From contig NZ_JAPENX010000001.1 in NCBI RefSeq assembly GCF_026341815.1, positions 5,704,001 to 5,768,000 on the forward strand: a DNA stretch of 64,000 nt. Direction: 5' to 3'. Each line of letters opens with the position of its first letter. The first letter of the stretch is position 1. Under the pieces are notes generated by a model. It ran no database searches. It was given only the letters and a program-made list of their open reading frames with translations, and was not told where the DNA came from. Below are positions 1 through 8,697 of this stretch, in pieces. The stretch comes from Streptomyces sp. NBC_00572 (GTDB lineage Bacteria > Actinomycetota > Actinomycetes > Streptomycetales > Streptomycetaceae). A program made the translations under genes and the position numbers.

Positions 1-951
1 GGTGATCAGGGCGTGCGCCGCGATCGAGCCGTCCGGGGCCTCGGCCACGTACGACAGGCCCGGGAGCCAGGCGTCGGGGTCCCGCCGGAGCGCGTCGACC
101 AGATCGGCCTCCGTCTCCGAGGCGTCGGCCTCCGACCCGAAGGCGGTGGCCACGACCTGCCAGATCGCCGAGGCGTCCTCGGCGGTCTCCGGGCGGGTGC
201 GCCAGCGCTGATCGGCGGGCCGCAGGACGAATCCCGCGTACCCGTAGTCGGAGCCGTGCTCGCGCCGCAGCGTGATCTCGGCGCGGGCCCCCGCCACCGC
301 CTCGGCCATGCCGGGCACGGTGGTGTCCGCCGCGTCGGCGTGCGCGGCGAGCGGACCGTAGTACTCGTCCCAGTCGCTCTCGGGCTGCGGGACGGTCCCC
401 AGGACGTGGTAGCCGGCCCCGACCGCCGCCGCCGCGTTCCCGGCGACGGTGCGGAGCGCGTAGTGCTCCTCCCAGAAGGCACGGGCCACCGGGCCCGGCT
501 CCTGGGTGGTCCAGACGCACTCGGTCAGCACCAGGGTGCCTCCCGGTGCGAGCAGCCTGCGCCACTCGGCGAGCGCCCGGTCGAAGCCGAGGACGAAGAC
601 CGAGCTCTCGGCCCAGACCAGGTCGAAGGAGCCGTCGGGGAACGGCAGTGCGCCCATGTCGGCGCGGAGGGTGCGGATCGAGCCGTCGAGCCCGCGGGCG
701 GCGGCGGACCGCCGCAGCTCCGCGAGGAACGGCTCGTGGGTGTCGACGGCGGTCACCTCGGCGCCCGCCTCGGCGGCCAGGAGCAGCGCGGAACGGCCGG
801 GGCCGCAGCCCAGGTCGAGCACGCGCGGACGCTCGGGCAGCTTCCCGGAGAGCGCGAGGAGTCGACGCGTGGTGGCGTCGGAGCCGGGACCCTGCCGCGG
901 AAGACCGTGGTGCAGGGCGAAGAAGGAGTCGTGCAGAGCGTTGTCGGACAA
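1..951 (-). CDS. SAM-dependent methyltransferase fused to a GNAT acetyltransferase domain (3' end cut by window edge)
   Basis: At least 317 codons, running off the left edge. The N-terminal half is a class I methyltransferase: motif I reads VLDLGCGPG, followed by an acidic residue in AEVTAVDTHEP and by a post-I motif FDLVWAES. The C-terminal part (from about residue 255, ETAEDASAIWQVVATAF onward) looks like the start of a GNAT fold and is incomplete. The start is taken as TTG (951-949) behind AAAGGG on the minus strand, because no ATG/GTG lies upstream in frame. Substrate unknown. The methyltransferase call is firm; the GNAT fusion rests on the truncated tail only. Confidence 0.75.
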   Translation of the reverse strand, partial: MSDNALHDSFFALHHGLPRQGPGSDATTRRLLALSGKLPERPRVLDLGCGPGRSALLLAAEAGAEVTAVDTHEPFLAELRRSAAARGLDGSIRTLRADMGALPFPDGSFDLVWAESSVFVLGFDRALAEWRRLLAPGGTLVLTECVWTTQEPGPVARAFWEEHYALRTVAGNAAAAVGAGYHVLGTVPQPESDWDEYYGPLAAHADAADTTVPGMAEAVAGARAEITLRREHGSDYGYAGFVLRPADQRWRTRPETAEDASAIWQVVATAFGSEADASETEADLVDALRRDPDAWLPGLSYVAEAPDGSIAAHALIT

Positions 952-1146
952 CGTGGGAAACCCTTTGTGAGAGGGCCCCGGCCGACGACGTGACGGACCG
1001 GTGGGAACCGGGATCAGGTCAGCCGGAGACCCGGAAGCTGAGGAAGGACCGGGTGCTGCCGCTGGGGGCAGCCTCCATCGCGACGGTCATCAACCTCAGC
1101 TCCTCTCTCCACGCGTTCGTACGAAAAGACTAGCAGGGGGCGGTTC

Positions 1147-2088
1147 TCACAGACAGAGCTTCGCCTCGTGCTCCGCGTGCCCGACCGGCTCCAGCTGGAA
1201 GGTGCAGTGCTCCACGTCGAAGTGCGAGCCCAGGCATCCCTGGAGGGAGTGGAGCATCTTCTCGTGCCCGACCGAGTCCAGCGCGCCCTGGTCCACGACC
1301 ACGTGCGCCGAGAGCACCGGCATCCCCGAGGTGATCGTCCAGGCATGCAGGTCGTGGACGTCCTCGACGCCCGGCAGGGCCAGGATGTGGGCCCGTACCT
1401 CCATCATGTCGACGCCCTTGGGGGCCGCCTCCAGAAGGACGTCCAGCGTCTCGCGCAGCAGCTTGACCGTACGGGGGACGATCATCAGACCGATCAGGAT
1501 CGAGGCGATCGGGTCCGCGTACTGCCAGCCCGTCACCAGGATGATGCCGGCCGCGACGATCACGGTGACCGAGCCCAGGGCGTCCGCGAGCACCTCCAGA
1601 TACGCGCCGCGCACATTGAGGCTGTCCTTCTGGCCCCGCATGAGCAGCGACAGCGAGATCACGTTGGCGACCAGGCCGATCGCCGCGACCGCGATCACCA
1701 GACCGCCCTTGGTCTCGGCCGGCTCGAAGAACCGCTGGATCGCCTCGTACAGCACGTAGCCGCCGACGACGAGGAGCAGCAGACAGTTGGCGAGCGCCGC
1801 CAGGATCTCGGCCCGGGCGAACCCGAAGGTGCGGTTCCCCGAGGGGGGCCGGTTGGCGAAGTGGATCGCGAGCAGCGCCATCGCGAGGCCCACCGCGTCG
1901 GTCGCCATGTGCGCCGCGTCGGCGATCAGCGCGAGCGAGTCGGAGAGCACGCCGCCGATGATTTCGATCACCATCACGGAGAGCGTGATGCCGAGCGCGA
2001 TGCGCAACCGGTTCTTGTACGCGGCCCCGGCCGTCCCCGTCGGCGCCGGTCCGCCGTGACTGTGCCCGTGGTCGTGTCCAGCCCCCAT
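1147..2088 (-). CDS. Cation diffusion facilitator (CzcD/ZitB-like) metal exporter
   Basis: 313 residues, normal for the family. A His-rich start (HDHGHSHGG) is followed by six predicted membrane helices and a cytoplasmic C-terminal domain. The TM2 metal site HMATD (HxxxD) is clear. In TM5 the expected His is Glu (YLEVLAD), so the site would be H/D/E/D; related actinobacterial proteins may share this. Proteins of this family export Zn2+ or other divalent cations by proton antiport. The start is ATG 2088 with GGAGG 7 nt upstream. A possible ArsR-like operator lies about 80 bases upstream. The metal cannot be named from sequence. Confidence 0.9.
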   Translation of the reverse strand: MGAGHDHGHSHGGPAPTGTAGAAYKNRLRIALGITLSVMVIEIIGGVLSDSLALIADAAHMATDAVGLAMALLAIHFANRPPSGNRTFGFARAEILAALANCLLLLVVGGYVLYEAIQRFFEPAETKGGLVIAVAAIGLVANVISLSLLMRGQKDSLNVRGAYLEVLADALGSVTVIVAAGIILVTGWQYADPIASILIGLMIVPRTVKLLRETLDVLLEAAPKGVDMMEVRAHILALPGVEDVHDLHAWTITSGMPVLSAHVVVDQGALDSVGHEKMLHSLQGCLGSHFDVEHCTFQLEPVGHAEHEAKLCL

Positions 2089-2169
2089 GACATGGCCTCC
2101 AGATCGTCTGTTCGCAAGTGCCCCAAGTCGCAAGTGAACTACGGGTGGGGGGTATGTGCAACACGGTAC

Positions 2170-2187
2170 TGAACACCGTTGTCATAT
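2170..2187 (-). promoter_or_regulatory. Possible ArsR/SmtB-type operator upstream of the metal exporter
   Basis: The imperfect inverted repeat TGAACA-CCGT-TGTCA sits inside a wider imperfect dyad (about 2153-2190) roughly 80 bases upstream of the exporter start. The shape resembles metal-sensor operators of the ArsR/SmtB type. No sensor gene is in the window, so this is a weak call. Confidence 0.3.
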
Positions 2188-2316
2188 GCTCTGACCTGCG
2201 GCGATGCATTCAGGACCGGCCGTGGCGGGAAGGCGCCGCCCGGAGCCCTCGCGACCGGATCCGACCGTCGTTCGTGAGGCGGGCCACCGGTCGCCCATGG
2301 TGATCTCCACCGGATC

Positions 2317-2346
2317 GGGCCCACCCGTGAGGACACGGGTGGGCCC
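2317..2346. terminator. Strong hairpin between divergent genes
   Basis: A perfect 13-bp stem (GGGCCCACCCGTG / CACGGGTGGGCCC) with an AGGA loop. No gene ends here: the exporter starts leftward at 2088 and the phosphotransferase operon starts rightward at 2503. It may be a leader hairpin or insulator of the rightward operon, or the terminator of an unannotated transcript. The rest of 2089-2487 shows no convincing gene. Confidence 0.6.
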
Positions 2347-2487
2347 GGGGGAGTCCGGCCCGCGAAGCCTCGGTGAACTCATGCTCTGTTTCATCCGATA
2401 GCCTCAGCCGACGTGTCGCCGCCCCGTGCCGGGCCGCACCGCCGCGCCCGGGGCCGCCAGGGTCCCGCCGGCCCCTCCGTCAGCTCC

Positions 2488-2493
2488 AAGGAG
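2488..2493 (+). promoter_or_regulatory. Ribosome binding site that sets a CTG start
   Basis: AAGGAG at ideal distance (9 nt) from CTG 2503. An in-frame stop (TGA 2494-2496) lies between this site and the CTG, and no ATG/GTG/TTG occurs in frame until GTG 2680, 59 codons later. Confidence 0.7.
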
Positions 2494-2502
2494 TGAGTTC
2501 GT

Positions 2503-4287
2503 CTGTCGACCGCCATCCTCACCGGCCCGCCGGCACCCGGATCCTCGCTCGACGGAGATCTGCGGTCGCTCGGCTTCGACGTCAAGGCAGCCTCCGGCGC
2601 CGATGAGACCGGCGCCCTGCTGGCCGCCGTCCCGGCGGGCGAGCGCGTCGCACTCGTCGACCCCCGGTTCGTCGGCCATGTGCACGCGCTGCGCCTCGCC
2701 CTCACCGACCCCCGGTTCCCCGCGGCCGCCGCACCCGGCGCGCTCACCGTGCAGAACGGGGCCCGCCCCGCGCTCGCCCGCGCCCTGACCGGCGCCTCCG
2801 GCACCGACGACCTCACCGGCGCGCTCGCCGACGCCCTCGACGCCGACGGCGTCGCCGTGCACCGGCCCCAGCTCGGCACGCTCGTCGCCACCGTGCCCAC
2901 CGACGCCGAGGCCCGCCACGAGGCCCGCGCCGCCGTGGACGCCGTCGACGACGAGGCCGTACGCCTCCGCTCCGCCGTGAAGGCCCACGACGGCTTCTTC
3001 ACCACCTTCTTCATCAGCCCGTACTCGCGCTACATCGCCCGCTGGTGCGCGCGCCGCGGACTGACCCCCAACCAGGTCACCACCGCCTCGCTGCTCACCG
3101 CCCTGATCGCGGCCGGCTGCGCGGCCACCGGCGAGCGCGGCGGCTACATCGCCGCCGGCGTCCTGCTCCTGGTCTCCTTCGTCCTGGACTGCACCGACGG
3201 GCAGCTCGCCCGGTACGCGCTGAAGTACTCGACGATGGGCGCCTGGCTCGACGCCACCTTCGACCGCGCCAAGGAGTACGCCTTCTACGCGGGCCTCGCC
3301 CTCGGCGCCGCCCGCAACGGCGACGACGTCTGGGCCCTGGCGCTCGGCGCGATGATCCTCATGACCTGCCGGCACGTCGTGGACTTCTCGTTCAACGAGG
3401 CCAACCACGACGCCACCGCCAACACGAGCCCCACCGCGGCCCTCTCCGACCGGCTCGACAGCCTCGGCTGGACCGTCTGGGCCCGCCGCATGATCATCCT
3501 GCCGATCGGCGAGCGCTGGGCGATGATCGCCGTGCTCACCGCCGTCACCAACCCCCGGATCGTCTTCTGGGCGCTGATCATCGGCTGCGCCTTCGGCGCC
3601 TGCTACACCACGGCCGGGCGCGTCCTGCGCTCCCTGACCCGCAAGGCGAAGCGCACCGACCGGGCCGCGCAGGCCCTGGCGGACCTCGCGGACTCCGGCC
3701 CGCTCGCCGGGATCGCGGGCCGGATCCTCGGCCGCACCGGAATCCTCATGCTTCCCCCGCTGGTCCTCGCGGTGATCGCCACGGGCGCGCTGCTCGCGGC
3801 GGTCCTCGGCCGCCCCTTCGGGTCCCAGCAGACGATCGTCGCGGCCGTCCTCTACGTGGTGTTCTCCGGCGCGGCCGTCGCCCGCCCCCTCAAGGGCCCC
3901 CTCGACTGGCTGCTGCCGCCGCTCTTCCGCGCCGCCGAGTACACCACCGTCCTCGTGCTGGCCGCCCGCTCCGACTCCCCGCAGGCCCTCCCGGCGGCGT
4001 TCGGGCTGGTCGCGGCCGTCGCCTACCATCACTACGACACGGTGTACCGCATTCGCGGAGGCACCGGCGCGCCGCCCGCCTGGCTGGTGCGCGTCACCGG
4101 CGGACACGAGGGGCGCACGCTCCTGGTGACCGTCCTCGCCGCCCTGCTGGCGGACCGCGGCGACGACTTCACCTTGGCCCTGACCGCTCTCGCGGTGGCC
4201 GTCGCACTCGTGGTGCTCGTGGAGTCCGTTCGCTTCTGGGTCTCCTCCGGAGCACCCGCAGTTCACGACGAAGGAGAAACAGCATGA
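2503..4287 (+). CDS. CDP-alcohol phosphotransferase, multidomain membrane enzyme (CTG start)
   Basis: 594 residues if read from CTG 2503. An N-terminal soluble domain (about 1-150) precedes a CDP-alcohol phosphatidyltransferase core. The complete signature D(x)2DG(x)2AR(x)8G(x)3D(x)3D is present at residues 229-254, starting DCTDGQLAR and ending WLDATFD. A long C-terminal membrane region resembles the domain usually called DUF5941. The enzyme would move a phosphoalcohol from a CDP-alcohol to an acceptor at the membrane. The neighbouring nucleotidyltransferase and glycerol-1-phosphate dehydrogenase could supply the CDP-alcohol. The CTG start is chosen because coding character (STAILTGPPAPG) begins right after it, the RBS fits, and a stop blocks any earlier start. 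A caller limited to ATG/GTG/TTG would start at 2680 and lose 59 residues. The stop overlaps the next ATG (ATGA). Confidence 0.85.
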   Translation: MSTAILTGPPAPGSSLDGDLRSLGFDVKAASGADETGALLAAVPAGERVALVDPRFVGHVHALRLALTDPRFPAAAAPGALTVQNGARPALARALTGASGTDDLTGALADALDADGVAVHRPQLGTLVATVPTDAEARHEARAAVDAVDDEAVRLRSAVKAHDGFFTTFFISPYSRYIARWCARRGLTPNQVTTASLLTALIAAGCAATGERGGYIAAGVLLLVSFVLDCTDGQLARYALKYSTMGAWLDATFDRAKEYAFYAGLALGAARNGDDVWALALGAMILMTCRHVVDFSFNEANHDATANTSPTAALSDRLDSLGWTVWARRMIILPIGERWAMIAVLTAVTNPRIVFWALIIGCAFGACYTTAGRVLRSLTRKAKRTDRAAQALADLADSGPLAGIAGRILGRTGILMLPPLVLAVIATGALLAAVLGRPFGSQQTIVAAVLYVVFSGAAVARPLKGPLDWLLPPLFRAAEYTTVLVLAARSDSPQALPAAFGLVAAVAYHHYDTVYRIRGGTGAPPAWLVRVTGGHEGRTLLVTVLAALLADRGDDFTLALTALAVAVALVVLVESVRFWVSSGAPAVHDEGETA

Positions 4288-5021
4288 TCGGCCTCGTACT
4301 CGCAGCCGGTGCCGGACGGCGTCTGCGCCCCTACACCGACACCCTTCCGAAGGCCCTCGTGCCCGTCGACGGCGAGACCACGATCCTCGACGGAACGCTG
4401 AAGAACTTCGCCGAGATCGGCCTCACCGAGGTCGCGATCGTCGTCGGCTACCGCAAGGAGGCCGTCTACGACCGCAAGGAGGCCCTGGAGGCGAAGTACG
4501 GCCTCCGGATCACCCTCGTCGACAACGACAAGGCCGAGGAGTGGAACAACGCCTACTCCCTGTGGTGCGCCCGCGAGGTCCTCAAGCGCGGTGTGATCCT
4601 CGCCAACGGCGACACCGTCCACCCGGTCTCCGTCGAGAAGACCCTGCTCGCCGCCCGCGGCGACGGCAAGAAGATCATCCTCGCCCTCGACACGGTGAAG
4701 AACCTCGCCGACGAGGAGATGAAGGTCATCACCGCCGAGGGCAAGGGCGTCCAGCGCATCACCAAGCTGATGGACCCGGCCACCGCCACCGGCGAGTACA
4801 TCGGTGTCACCCTCATCGAGGCCGAGGCCGCCGAGGAGCTCGCCGACGCCCTCAAGGCCACCTTCGAGCGCGACCCCGACCTGTACTACGAGGACGGCTA
4901 CCAGGAGCTCGTCAACCGTGGCTTCACCGTCGACGTCGAGCCCATCGGTGACGTCAAGTGGGTCGAGATCGACAACCACGACGACCTCGCGAAGGGCCGT
5001 GAGATCGCGTGCCAGTACTGA
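4284..5021 (+). CDS. Nucleotidyltransferase, likely CTP- or NTP-dependent (phospho-alcohol/sugar activation)
   Basis: 245 residues with the nucleotidyltransferase signature LAAGAGRRLRP at the N-terminus, then PKALVPVDG and NGDT. The size and the EWNNAYSLW segment resemble LicC-type phosphocholine and phosphonate/inositol-phosphate cytidylyltransferases rather than large glucose-1-phosphate enzymes. It sits between a CDP-alcohol phosphotransferase (ATGA overlap) and a glycerol-1-phosphate dehydrogenase (13-nt overlap). The simplest reading is that it makes the CDP-alcohol used by the two phosphotransferases of this operon. The substrate is inferred from context only. Confidence 0.85.
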   Translation: MIGLVLAAGAGRRLRPYTDTLPKALVPVDGETTILDGTLKNFAEIGLTEVAIVVGYRKEAVYDRKEALEAKYGLRITLVDNDKAEEWNNAYSLWCAREVLKRGVILANGDTVHPVSVEKTLLAARGDGKKIILALDTVKNLADEEMKVITAEGKGVQRITKLMDPATATGEYIGVTLIEAEAAEELADALKATFERDPDLYYEDGYQELVNRGFTVDVEPIGDVKWVEIDNHDDLAKGREIACQY

Positions 5022-6070
5022 CCCGACTGATTCCCTCGCCGGTCGTCGTCGACATCCGCCGGGGAGCGCTGGACGACCTGTCCGCGCTCCTCGCGGACCA
5101 GCGGATCTCCAGCAACGGCAAGATCGCCGTCGCGATCAGCAGCGGCTCGGGCCTGAAGCTGCGTGACCACTTCGCGCCCGAGCTGCCCGGCGCCGACTGG
5201 TACCCGGTCTCCGGCGGCACCATCGACGAGGCCGTGAAGCTCGCCGACGCCATGCGCGGCAAGCGGTACGACGCCGTGGTCGCCCTCGGCGGCGGCAAGA
5301 TCATCGACGTGACGAAGTACGCGGCGGCCCGGGTCGGGCTGCCGCTGGTGGCCATCGCCACCAATCTCTCGCACGACGGGATCTGCTCCCCGATCTCGAC
5401 CCTGGACAACGACAACGGCCGGGGTTCGTACGGTGTGCCCACCCCGATCGCCCTGGTCATCGACCTGGACGTGATCAGGGACGCGCCGGTCCGCTTCGTG
5501 CGGTCCGGCATCGGTGACGCGATCTCCAACCTCTCCGCCATCGCCGACTGGGAGCTCTCCCACCAGGTGACCGGCGAGCCCGTCGACGGCCTCGCGGCCG
5601 CCATGGCCCGCAGCGCCGGAGAGGCCGTGCTCCGCCACCCCGGCGGCGTCGGCGACGACGACTTCCTCGTCACCCTCTCCGAGGGCCTCGTGATGTCCGG
5701 CATCGCGATGTCGATCAGCGGGGACAGCCGCCCCTCCTCGGGCGCCTGCCACGAGATCAGCCACGCCTTCGACCTGCTCTTCCCGACCCGCGCCGCCAGC
5801 CACGGCGAGCAGTGCGGTCTCGGAGCGGCCTTCGCCATGCACCTTCGCGGCGCCCACGACGGGTCCGGCCAGATGGTCGAGACGCTCCGCCGGCACGGAC
5901 TTCCCGTCACGCCGGAGGAGATGGGCTTCAGCGTGGACGAGTTCGTCCAGGCGGTGTCCTTCGCCCCGCAGACCCGGCCGGGCCGCTTCACCATCCTCGA
6001 ACACCTCGACCTGTCCGACGACCAGATCAGGGACGCGTACGCCGACTATGCCAAAGCCATCGGTAGCTGA
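5009..6070 (+). CDS. sn-Glycerol-1-phosphate dehydrogenase-like enzyme (AraM/EgsA family)
   Basis: 353 residues of the iron-containing alcohol dehydrogenase / 3-dehydroquinate synthase fold. Visible are the dinucleotide loop VALGGGKIIDV, the segment ATNLSHDGICSPIS, and metal-ligand regions CHEISHAFD and ASHGEQCGLG. Family members reduce dihydroxyacetone phosphate to sn-glycerol-1-phosphate, the enantiomer used in archaeal lipids and by AraM in some bacteria. It starts at GTG 5009 inside the end of the upstream gene, so the pair is translationally coupled. Together with its neighbours it may feed an unusual glycerophosphate polymer or head group. Product stereochemistry is inferred from the family. 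Confidence 0.8.
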   Translation: MPVLTRLIPSPVVVDIRRGALDDLSALLADQRISSNGKIAVAISSGSGLKLRDHFAPELPGADWYPVSGGTIDEAVKLADAMRGKRYDAVVALGGGKIIDVTKYAAARVGLPLVAIATNLSHDGICSPISTLDNDNGRGSYGVPTPIALVIDLDVIRDAPVRFVRSGIGDAISNLSAIADWELSHQVTGEPVDGLAAAMARSAGEAVLRHPGGVGDDDFLVTLSEGLVMSGIAMSISGDSRPSSGACHEISHAFDLLFPTRAASHGEQCGLGAAFAMHLRGAHDGSGQMVETLRRHGLPVTPEEMGFSVDEFVQAVSFAPQTRPGRFTILEHLDLSDDQIRDAYADYAKAIGS

Positions 6071-6827
6071 GCTCCGCCCGGTCGTTCACCCCCCGGGTGT
6101 GAAGGACCGGCGCAGCGGGGAGCACTGGGGCGGCCGCCTGTACATGCGGGAGATCTCGCTCAGGATCACCCGGCGGCTCGTCGGCACGAAGATCACGCCG
6201 AACCAGCTCACCTATGTGATGACGCTCGCGGGCGTCCTCGCGGCACCGGCCCTGCTGGTGCCCGGGATCCCCGGGGCGCTGCTCGGCGCGCTCATGGTCC
6301 AGCTCTACCTGCTGCTCGACTGCGTCGACGGCGAGGTGGCCCGCTGGAAGAAGCAGTTCTCCCTGGCGGGTGTGTATCTGGACCGGGTCGGCGCCTACCT
6401 GTGCGACGCGGCCGTGCTCGTCGGCTTCGGCCTGCGCGCGGCCGACCTGTGGGGCTCCGGCCAGATCGACTGGCTGTGGGCCTTCCTCGGCACCCTCGCC
6501 GCCCTCGGCGCCATCCTGATCAAGGCCGAGACCGACCTCGTCGGTGTCGCCCGGCACCAGGGCGGTCTGCCGCCGGTCAAGGAGTCGGCCTCCGAGCCGC
6601 GCTCCTCGGGCATGGCGCTGGCCCGCAGGGCGGCCGGGGCGCTGAAGTTCCACCGGCTCGTCCTCGGCATCGAGGCCTCGCTGCTGATCGTCGTCCTGGC
6701 GATCGCGGACCAGGTCAGGGGCGATCTGTTCTTCACCCGTCTCGGTGTCGCGGTCCTCGCCGGCATCGCGCTGCTCCAGACCGTGCTGCACCTGGTGTCG
6801 ATCATGGTCTCCAGCAGGCTGAAGTGA
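6048..6827 (+). CDS. Second CDP-alcohol phosphotransferase, with an altered catalytic motif
   Basis: 259 residues, integral membrane protein. The motif begins normally (DCVDGEVAR, residues 91-99) and continues G108, D112, but the fourth aspartate, usually the catalytic base, is Ala116 (GCC at 6393-6395) in GVYLDRVGAYLCD. An acidic residue follows at D120. Start ATG 6048 overlaps the previous gene by 23 nt and the stop overlaps the next GTG. It is either a divergent enzyme using another base, or a non-catalytic partner of the first phosphotransferase. Confidence 0.8.
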   Translation: MPKPSVAELRPVVHPPGVKDRRSGEHWGGRLYMREISLRITRRLVGTKITPNQLTYVMTLAGVLAAPALLVPGIPGALLGALMVQLYLLLDCVDGEVARWKKQFSLAGVYLDRVGAYLCDAAVLVGFGLRAADLWGSGQIDWLWAFLGTLAALGAILIKAETDLVGVARHQGGLPPVKESASEPRSSGMALARRAAGALKFHRLVLGIEASLLIVVLAIADQVRGDLFFTRLGVAVLAGIALLQTVLHLVSIMVSSRLK

Positions 6828-7720
6828 GGCCGGCCGTCAGTACGCCGCTCAAGGTGGGAGCCGTCGTCATCACGATGGGCAACCGCCCCGACGACCTGCG
6901 CGCGCTCATCGACTCGGTCGCCAAGCAGGAGGGCGACCGGATCGAGGTCGTCGTCGTCGGACAGGGCACCCCGGTCGCCGGGGTGCCCGACTGGGTGCGG
7001 ACCGTCGATCTTCCGGAGAACGTCGGCATCCCCGCCGGCCGGAACGTGGGCATCGAGGCCTTCGGCCCCGGCGGCACCGACGTCGACGTCCTGCTCTTCC
7101 TCGACGACGACGGGCTGCTCGCCCACGCGGACACCGCCGAACTGGTCCGGCAGGCCTTCACGGCCGACCCGCGGCTCGGCATCATCACCTTCCGGATCGC
7201 CGATCCGGAGACCGGGATCACCCAGCGCCGGCACGTCCCGAGGCTCCGCGCCTCCGACCCGATGCGCTCCTCCCGGGTGACGACCTTCCTCGGCGGCGCC
7301 AACGCCGTCCGCACCAAGGTCTTCGCCGAAGTGGGCGATCTGCCGGGCGAGTTCTTCTACGCGCACGAGGAGACCGACCTCGCCTGGCGCGCGCTCGACG
7401 CCGACTGGATGATCGACTACCGTTCGGACATGGTGCTGTTGCACCCCACCACAGCGCCCTCCCGGCACGCCTCGTACCACTTCAACGTGGCCCGCAACCG
7501 AGTCTGGCTGGCACGCCGCAATCTGCCCGCGCCCCTGGTGCCGGTGTATCTCGGCGTCTGGCTCCTGCTCACCCTGGCCCGTCGGCCCTCGCTCTCCGCC
7601 CTGAAGGCATGGTTCGGCGGATTCCGCGAAGGCTGGAAGACCCCCTGCGGACCGCGCCGCCCCATGAGGTGGCGTACGGTGTGGCGGCTGACCCGGCTGG
7701 GTCGCCCCCCGGTCGTCTGA
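6824..7720 (+). CDS. Family 2 glycosyltransferase
   Basis: 298 residues. GT-A fold marks: VVITMGNRPDDL near the N-terminus, ENVGIPAGRNVG, the acidic metal motif LLFLDDDG, GGANAVR, and FFYAHEETDLAWR, the usual acceptor-site ED-type region. A C-terminal hydrophobic stretch (VPVYLGVWLLLTLA) suggests membrane association. Start GTG 6824 overlaps the stop of the phosphotransferase. It probably adds sugars to the polymer or lipid made by this operon before export. Confidence 0.85.
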   Translation: MRPAVSTPLKVGAVVITMGNRPDDLRALIDSVAKQEGDRIEVVVVGQGTPVAGVPDWVRTVDLPENVGIPAGRNVGIEAFGPGGTDVDVLLFLDDDGLLAHADTAELVRQAFTADPRLGIITFRIADPETGITQRRHVPRLRASDPMRSSRVTTFLGGANAVRTKVFAEVGDLPGEFFYAHEETDLAWRALDADWMIDYRSDMVLLHPTTAPSRHASYHFNVARNRVWLARRNLPAPLVPVYLGVWLLLTLARRPSLSALKAWFGGFREGWKTPCGPRRPMRWRTVWRLTRLGRPPVV

Positions 7721-7767
7721 CATCGTGGTACCGACGTGCCGCGCATTGAACACGAAAGTTTCGACTT

Positions 7768-8697
7768 GTGAGTGACACACAGCAGGGCGGGGCGGTCGCG
7801 ACGAGCGCGCCCCCGTCCGTCGACCAGGGCCTGACGCCGGCCGCGCTGGCCGCCAAGTACGGCCTCTCGGTCAGCGGCGCCAGGCCCGGACTGTTCGAGT
7901 ACGTCCGTGACCTGTGGAGCCGGCGCCACTTCATCATGGCCTTCTCCTCGGCGAAGCTGACCGCCCAGTACAGCCAGGCGAAGCTCGGCCAGGTGTGGCA
8001 GGTGGCGACCCCGCTGCTGAACGCCCTGGTCTACTACCTGATCTTCGGGCTCATCCTGGGCGCGAGTCAGGGAATGAGCAAGGACGTCTACATCCCGTTC
8101 CTTGTCACCGGCATCTTCGTGTTCACCTTCACCCAGAGCTCGGTCATGGCCGGCGTCCGGGCGATCTCCGGGAACCTGGGCCTGGTCCGGGCCCTGCACT
8201 TCCCCCGGGCCTCGCTGCCGATCTCCTTCTCGCTCCAGCAGCTCCAGCAGCTGCTGTACTCGATGATCGTGCTCGTGGCGATCGTGGTCTCGTTCGGCAG
8301 CTACCCCTCCCTCCGGTGGCTGCTGGTGATCCCGGGACTGTTCCTCCAGTTCGTGTTCAACGTCGGACTGGCCATGATCATGGCCAGGATGGGCTCCAAG
8401 ACCCCCGACCTGGCACAGCTGATGCCGTTCGTGATGCGCACCTGGATGTACGCGTCCGGCGTGATGTTCTCGCTCCGCACGATGCTGGCCGACAAGCCCG
8501 CGTGGATCGCCGACATCCTCATGTACAACCCGGCGGCCATCTACATGGACCTCATCCGCTACGCCCTCATCGACGGCTACGGCTCCGAGAACCTGCCCGC
8601 GCACGTCTGGATGACAGCGCTCGCCTGGGCCGTGGTCTTCGGCATCGGCGGCTTCGTCTACTTCTGGAAGGCCGAGGAGAAGTACGGCCGTGGCTGA
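7768..8697 (+). CDS. ABC-2 type polysaccharide/teichoic-acid exporter permease (TagG/Wzm-like)
   Basis: 309 residues with a soluble N-terminal 60-residue tail and about six membrane helices. The segment YSQAKLGQVWQVATPLLNA and the late hydrophobic pairs are typical of ABC-2 polysaccharide export permeases. Start GTG 7768, 47 nt after the glycosyltransferase. The ATPase gene follows with an 8-nt overlap, so the two form one exporter for the product of the upstream enzymes. Confidence 0.9.
   Translation: MSDTQQGGAVATSAPPSVDQGLTPAALAAKYGLSVSGARPGLFEYVRDLWSRRHFIMAFSSAKLTAQYSQAKLGQVWQVATPLLNALVYYLIFGLILGASQGMSKDVYIPFLVTGIFVFTFTQSSVMAGVRAISGNLGLVRALHFPRASLPISFSLQQLQQLLYSMIVLVAIVVSFGSYPSLRWLLVIPGLFLQFVFNVGLAMIMARMGSKTPDLAQLMPFVMRTWMYASGVMFSLRTMLADKPAWIADILMYNPAAIYMDLIRYALIDGYGSENLPAHVWMTALAWAVVFGIGGFVYFWKAEEKYGRG

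Noticed and set aside
1580-1640. Glu in place of His in the TM5 metal site of the CDF exporter as a novelty
   Set aside because: I believe many actinobacterial relatives share the YLEVL-D pattern, so it is noted in the gene entry but not claimed as unusual.
2404-4266. 620-codon minus-strand ORF opposite the CDP-alcohol phosphotransferase
   Set aside because: Its composition (Gly/Glu/Arg-rich, no motif) is that of an antisense frame; the plus frame carries the complete catalytic signature.
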